64,000 nt of DNA. It comes from Mycobacterium genavense ATCC 51234 (GTDB lineage: Bacteria > Actinomycetota > Actinomycetes > Mycobacteriales > Mycobacteriaceae). Below are positions 61,813 to 64,000 of this stretch, piece after piece. A model generated the notes under the pieces. That model saw nothing but the letters and a program-made list of their open reading frames with translations. It did no database searches and had not been told where the DNA came from. The stretch's first letter is position 1. Each line of letters starts with the position of its first letter. A program made the translations under genes and the position numbers. Where the stretch lies: assembly GCF_000526915.1 (NCBI RefSeq), contig NZ_JAGZ01000007.1, positions 124,001 to 188,000 on the forward strand, read 5' to 3'.

Positions 61813-62364
61813 TCAGTCGGCGGTCGGTTTGATGCCGACGGCGTGGCGCAGCTGGGCCAGGAACTGCTCGGCGTCGTCGCTGCGAACGATGTAGTGCGAG
61901 ATGGCGATCCGGATCACGGTCGCCGCCTTCACCGCGGCGTTGGGCCCGGGCAGGTGCCGCTGCAGGCCGTCGCGCATCTGCGGGATCACATGGGCGAACT
62001 GGGCGATGGTGTGCTCGGGTTCGACGTCGACCATGCGCACACCCGAATACGAATGCTGGTAGTCGACGATGAAGCGCAGCACGGCGTCGAGCTTGTCGTA
62101 GCCTTTGAGCCCCGCGGTGGCGCGCACCAAACCGCTTTCGAAAAGCTGGCGCTCATACTGCGAGAACGCCAACAACAGCTCTTCCTTGGACGCAAACCAC
62201 CGGTAGAGCGTGGGCCGCGAAACCCCGGCCTGGGCGGCGACCTCGGACAGGCTGAGCTTGGTCTTGCCGTTGCGCCCGAGCACCTCGGCGGTCGCCAACA
62301 GGATCCGCTGACGCGTCGAGGTGTCAGCCTCGGCGATGGTCACGGCGGCGAACGGGTGCGTCAT
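61813..62364 (-). CDS. TetR regulator
   Basis: A 183-residue TetR protein. The helix-turn-helix is at about residues 38-58 (LSLSEVAAQAGVSRPTLYRWF). ATG 62364 (MTHPFAAV) is used; the frame is open a further 12 codons. The gene downstream of the thioesterase-like gene on the same strand begins 54 bp after that gene, so cotranscription is possible. The ligand is unknown. The frame is intact. Confidence 0.82.
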   Translation of the reverse strand: MTHPFAAVTIAEADTSTRQRILLATAEVLGRNGKTKLSLSEVAAQAGVSRPTLYRWFASKEELLLAFSQYERQLFESGLVRATAGLKGYDKLDAVLRFIVDYQHSYSGVRMVDVEPEHTIAQFAHVIPQMRDGLQRHLPGPNAAVKAATVIRIAISHYIVRSDDAEQFLAQLRHAVGIKPTAD

Positions 62365-62418
62365 ACCTGAGACTTTACGAAGTATTGCCGAACTAGCCAC
62401 ATCCGTGCTGTCCCCCCG

Positions 62419-63233
62419 TCAGGCTTTGTCCGGGCGCCGGCGCACCAGCACGGACTGCTGGATGGCGCCGACCGCGCCCTGCTCGTCGTACAACGTGCCG
62501 ATCGTCGTCCCGATGCCGTCCGGCCCATAGCTGGTCTCCGCCCGAATGCCGACCCATTCCCCCTCGGGAACACGAAACACGTGCACCGCCAGATCGGTGT
62601 TCAGGAAGGTCCACTTGGTGATGTCGAGCTTGCTGCCGATGCCGTTGGCGCAGTCGGCCACCGCGAACAGCCGCTCCAGCTGCGTCATCGTCTCGCCCTG
62701 GACCAGATCCACCTCCGGCTTGATCCACGATTCGCCCGGGCCCGGCTTCAGCGGCACGGTCAGCCACAGCCACTCCAGGCTGTGCACGTAGTTGCGGTCC
62801 CATTCCTTGGCCTTGAGGTTGCGGGCGTCGGTGCGGGGCCGGGGCAGCTCGGCGGCCGCGTGCGCGACGGCCCGGGTGTCCTGCTGCTGCAGCCTCCAGC
62901 CACTGGCGCGCGCCACCGGCCGCGGCTCGCCGTCCGGACCGGGGGCCAGCATCTCGGCGGTGAGCAGCTCGATCTGTTTGCCGCCGCGCTGCACGTGCGA
63001 GCGTACCCAGCTGTCACCGTCGGCCGGCACCCCGCCCAGCAGGTCGATCACGACGCGGGACAGCCGGGTGTCGTCGCGCTGCTCGCAGCGTTCCAGCGCT
63101 CGGACCAGCAGCGCCGACACCGGGCCGCCGTGCTGGATCGCCGCCGACCAGGTGCCGCGGGCCAGGTCGGTCGCCCGGAACTTCTCGCCCAACGGTCGGC
63201 GTCGTCGATCAGCTCGTAATAGGAGTCGGTCAC
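62419..63233 (-). pseudogene. TesB-like acyl-CoA thioesterase family protein, frameshifted
   Basis: Protein of about 271 residues with double hot-dog character (FRATDLARGTWSAAIQHGGPVSALLVRAL at the N-terminal part, TSYGPDGIGTTIGTLYDEQGAVGAIQQS at the C-terminus). GTG 63233 gives MTDSYYELIDDAD, then one C is missing near 63194, so PLGEKFRATDLA is out of frame. Translation from an internal start could give a protein lacking only about 15 residues. It may release CoA from a fatty acid; the substrate is unknown. Confidence 0.72.
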
Positions 63234-63254
63234 GTGCTCTCCCTCTCGGGTGTC

Positions 63255-63950
63255 TCAGGGCAACCCGGCGCCGGGCGTGGCGACCTGCACGGCATCGAGC
63301 CGCGACAGTTTGGTGCCCACCAGCCGCTGAGGATAGGCCTCCGTGCTCGACAGCAGAAACAGGATGCGGCGTTCGGGGCCGCCCAGCATGCAGGCGATGG
63401 CGACCCGCTCGCCCATGTCGATGCGGTCGGTGACGGCGCCGCCCGCAACGATCCGCTCGAATTGGTGGGCCAGCGTCATCGATGTCCAGACGCCGCCCTC
63501 GGCGTCCAGGGCGATGCCGTCCGGCGGTCCGTCCAGGCCCTCGGCGAAGACCCGGCGGTCGGCCAGCGCGCCGGCGCCGTCGATCGTGAAGGCGGCGAGC
63601 CGGCGGCCGGTCGATTCGGCGACGATCAACGTCGTGCGGTCCGGCGTGATGACCATGCCGTTGGGAAAGTCGAGGTCGGAGGCCACGACGGTGGCGCTGT
63701 CGTCGGGATCGAGGCGCACGATGACGCCGCCGGTTCGCGCCTGGGAGCCGATGTAGGCGCGCCCGGTGTCGTCGATGACCATGTCCCCGAGATTGGCGGG
63801 GACCAGGGGAGTGAGATCGGCGATCTCGACCACGGTTTCCCCGTCGTAGCGCAGCACCCGCCGGTCTTCGGTCGAGACGATCAGGAGCGACCCGTCGGGA
63901 CGGAAACCCAGGCCCGACGGCGAGCGCCCCGGCAGCGGCAGCGTGGTCAT
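63255..63950 (-). CDS. SMP-30/gluconolactonase-like beta-propeller protein
   Basis: A 231-residue protein with the repeated NHL/SMP-30 blade pattern: GRSPSGLGFRPDGSLLIVST, NLGDMVIDDTGRAYIGS, FPNGMVITPDRTTLIVAES and GPPDGIALDAEGGVWTSM. Metal ligands expected in SMP-30 (E, N, D) fit the starts of these blades. It probably hydrolyses a lactone. ATG 63950 overlaps the upstream gene's stop (ATGA), indicating one operon. The frame is intact. Confidence 0.82.
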   Translation of the reverse strand: MTTLPLPGRSPSGLGFRPDGSLLIVSTEDRRVLRYDGETVVEIADLTPLVPANLGDMVIDDTGRAYIGSQARTGGVIVRLDPDDSATVVASDLDFPNGMVITPDRTTLIVAESTGRRLAAFTIDGAGALADRRVFAEGLDGPPDGIALDAEGGVWTSMTLAHQFERIVAGGAVTDRIDMGERVAIACMLGGPERRILFLLSSTEAYPQRLVGTKLSRLDAVQVATPGAGLP

Positions 63951-64000
63951 CGCCCCGCCAACGTCGAGGTGTGGACGGCTTCGCCGAGCATGTCGGAGAA
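63947..64000 (-). CDS. C-terminal end of an unidentified gene (cut by window edge)
   Basis: The last 17 codons read FSDMLGEAVHTSTLAGR and end in TGA that overlaps the ATG of the SMP-30-like gene. The overlap and coding character support a real gene. Too little is seen to name a family. Confidence 0.4.
   Translation of the reverse strand, partial: FSDMLGEAVHTSTLAGR

Overview
This window is chromosomal DNA of a slow-growing mycobacterium. The evidence is high GC, GTG starts, leaderless-type promoters and diagnostic genes: treS/maltokinase, the antigen 85 mycolyltransferase fbpC, the tyrosine phosphatase ptbB, F420-dependent enzymes, many acyl-CoA genes and TetR regulators. From memory, gene order follows the M. 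tuberculosis block Rv0118c (oxcA) to Rv0161, but with no PE/PPE genes and with extra blocks inserted. This suggests a relative of the M. avium complex. About 22 of about 66 protein genes carry a frameshift or in-frame stop. Such decay would fit a reductive pathogen of the M. lepraemurium type, but several lesions are one-base homopolymer changes that an unpolished assembly could also give. The species call is inference.

Layout. 1-5556: oxcA (partial) divergent from fadD7, a DUF2231 membrane protein, a broken fusA2 and a broken PPOX-type F420 enzyme. 5700-11855: secreted protease pepA, the trehalose-to-maltose-1-phosphate genes treS and mak, a DUF1275 protein, then fbpC facing them across a perfect terminator hairpin. 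12072-17409: MarR with a drug-type ABC exporter, a phosphoesterase, htdZ, broken fadE1 and a GAF-ANTAR regulator. 17525-24102: broken fgd2 and Rv0133, a TetR with a flavodoxin-reductase/desaturase pair, an SRPBCC protein and a broken F420 enzyme. 24107-31800: DUF1214/TetR, sulfotransferase, CsbD and coiled-coil proteins, ephF, a Mop domain, TetR/cyp138. 31797-38974: msrA to the ClC channel, Dps and pirin. 38975-44178: TetR, two tandem methyltransferases (one dead), aldehyde dehydrogenase and SDR. 44182-49774: ptbB/fadE2 and the intact transhydrogenase operon pntAa-pntAb-pntB. 49856-55457: TetR/CYP125-like P450, a 41-residue microprotein divergent from the Rv0158-type TetR, a broken membrane protein, a broken dehydrogenase and an SDR without its catalytic tyrosine.

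55551-60304 is the most distinctive part: a transmembrane Ser/Thr kinase (frameshifted) beside an intact EmbR-like SARP-FHA activator, followed by a lower-GC membrane protein and two small secreted Cys-containing proteins. Two near-identical CCAAG direct repeats with 11-bp pitch, the geometry of SARP sites, lie upstream of the membrane gene and the secreted pair. I propose this as a small kinase-controlled envelope regulon.

60386-64000 returns to the syntenic backbone: an FAD oxidase, TetR, a frameshifted thioesterase-like gene and an SMP-30-like protein. Core carbohydrate, mycolate and transhydrogenase genes are intact; damage falls on accessory enzymes and regulators. Three frameshifts are caused by exact 4-, 10- and 14-bp tandem duplications, which favours real mutation for at least part of the damage.
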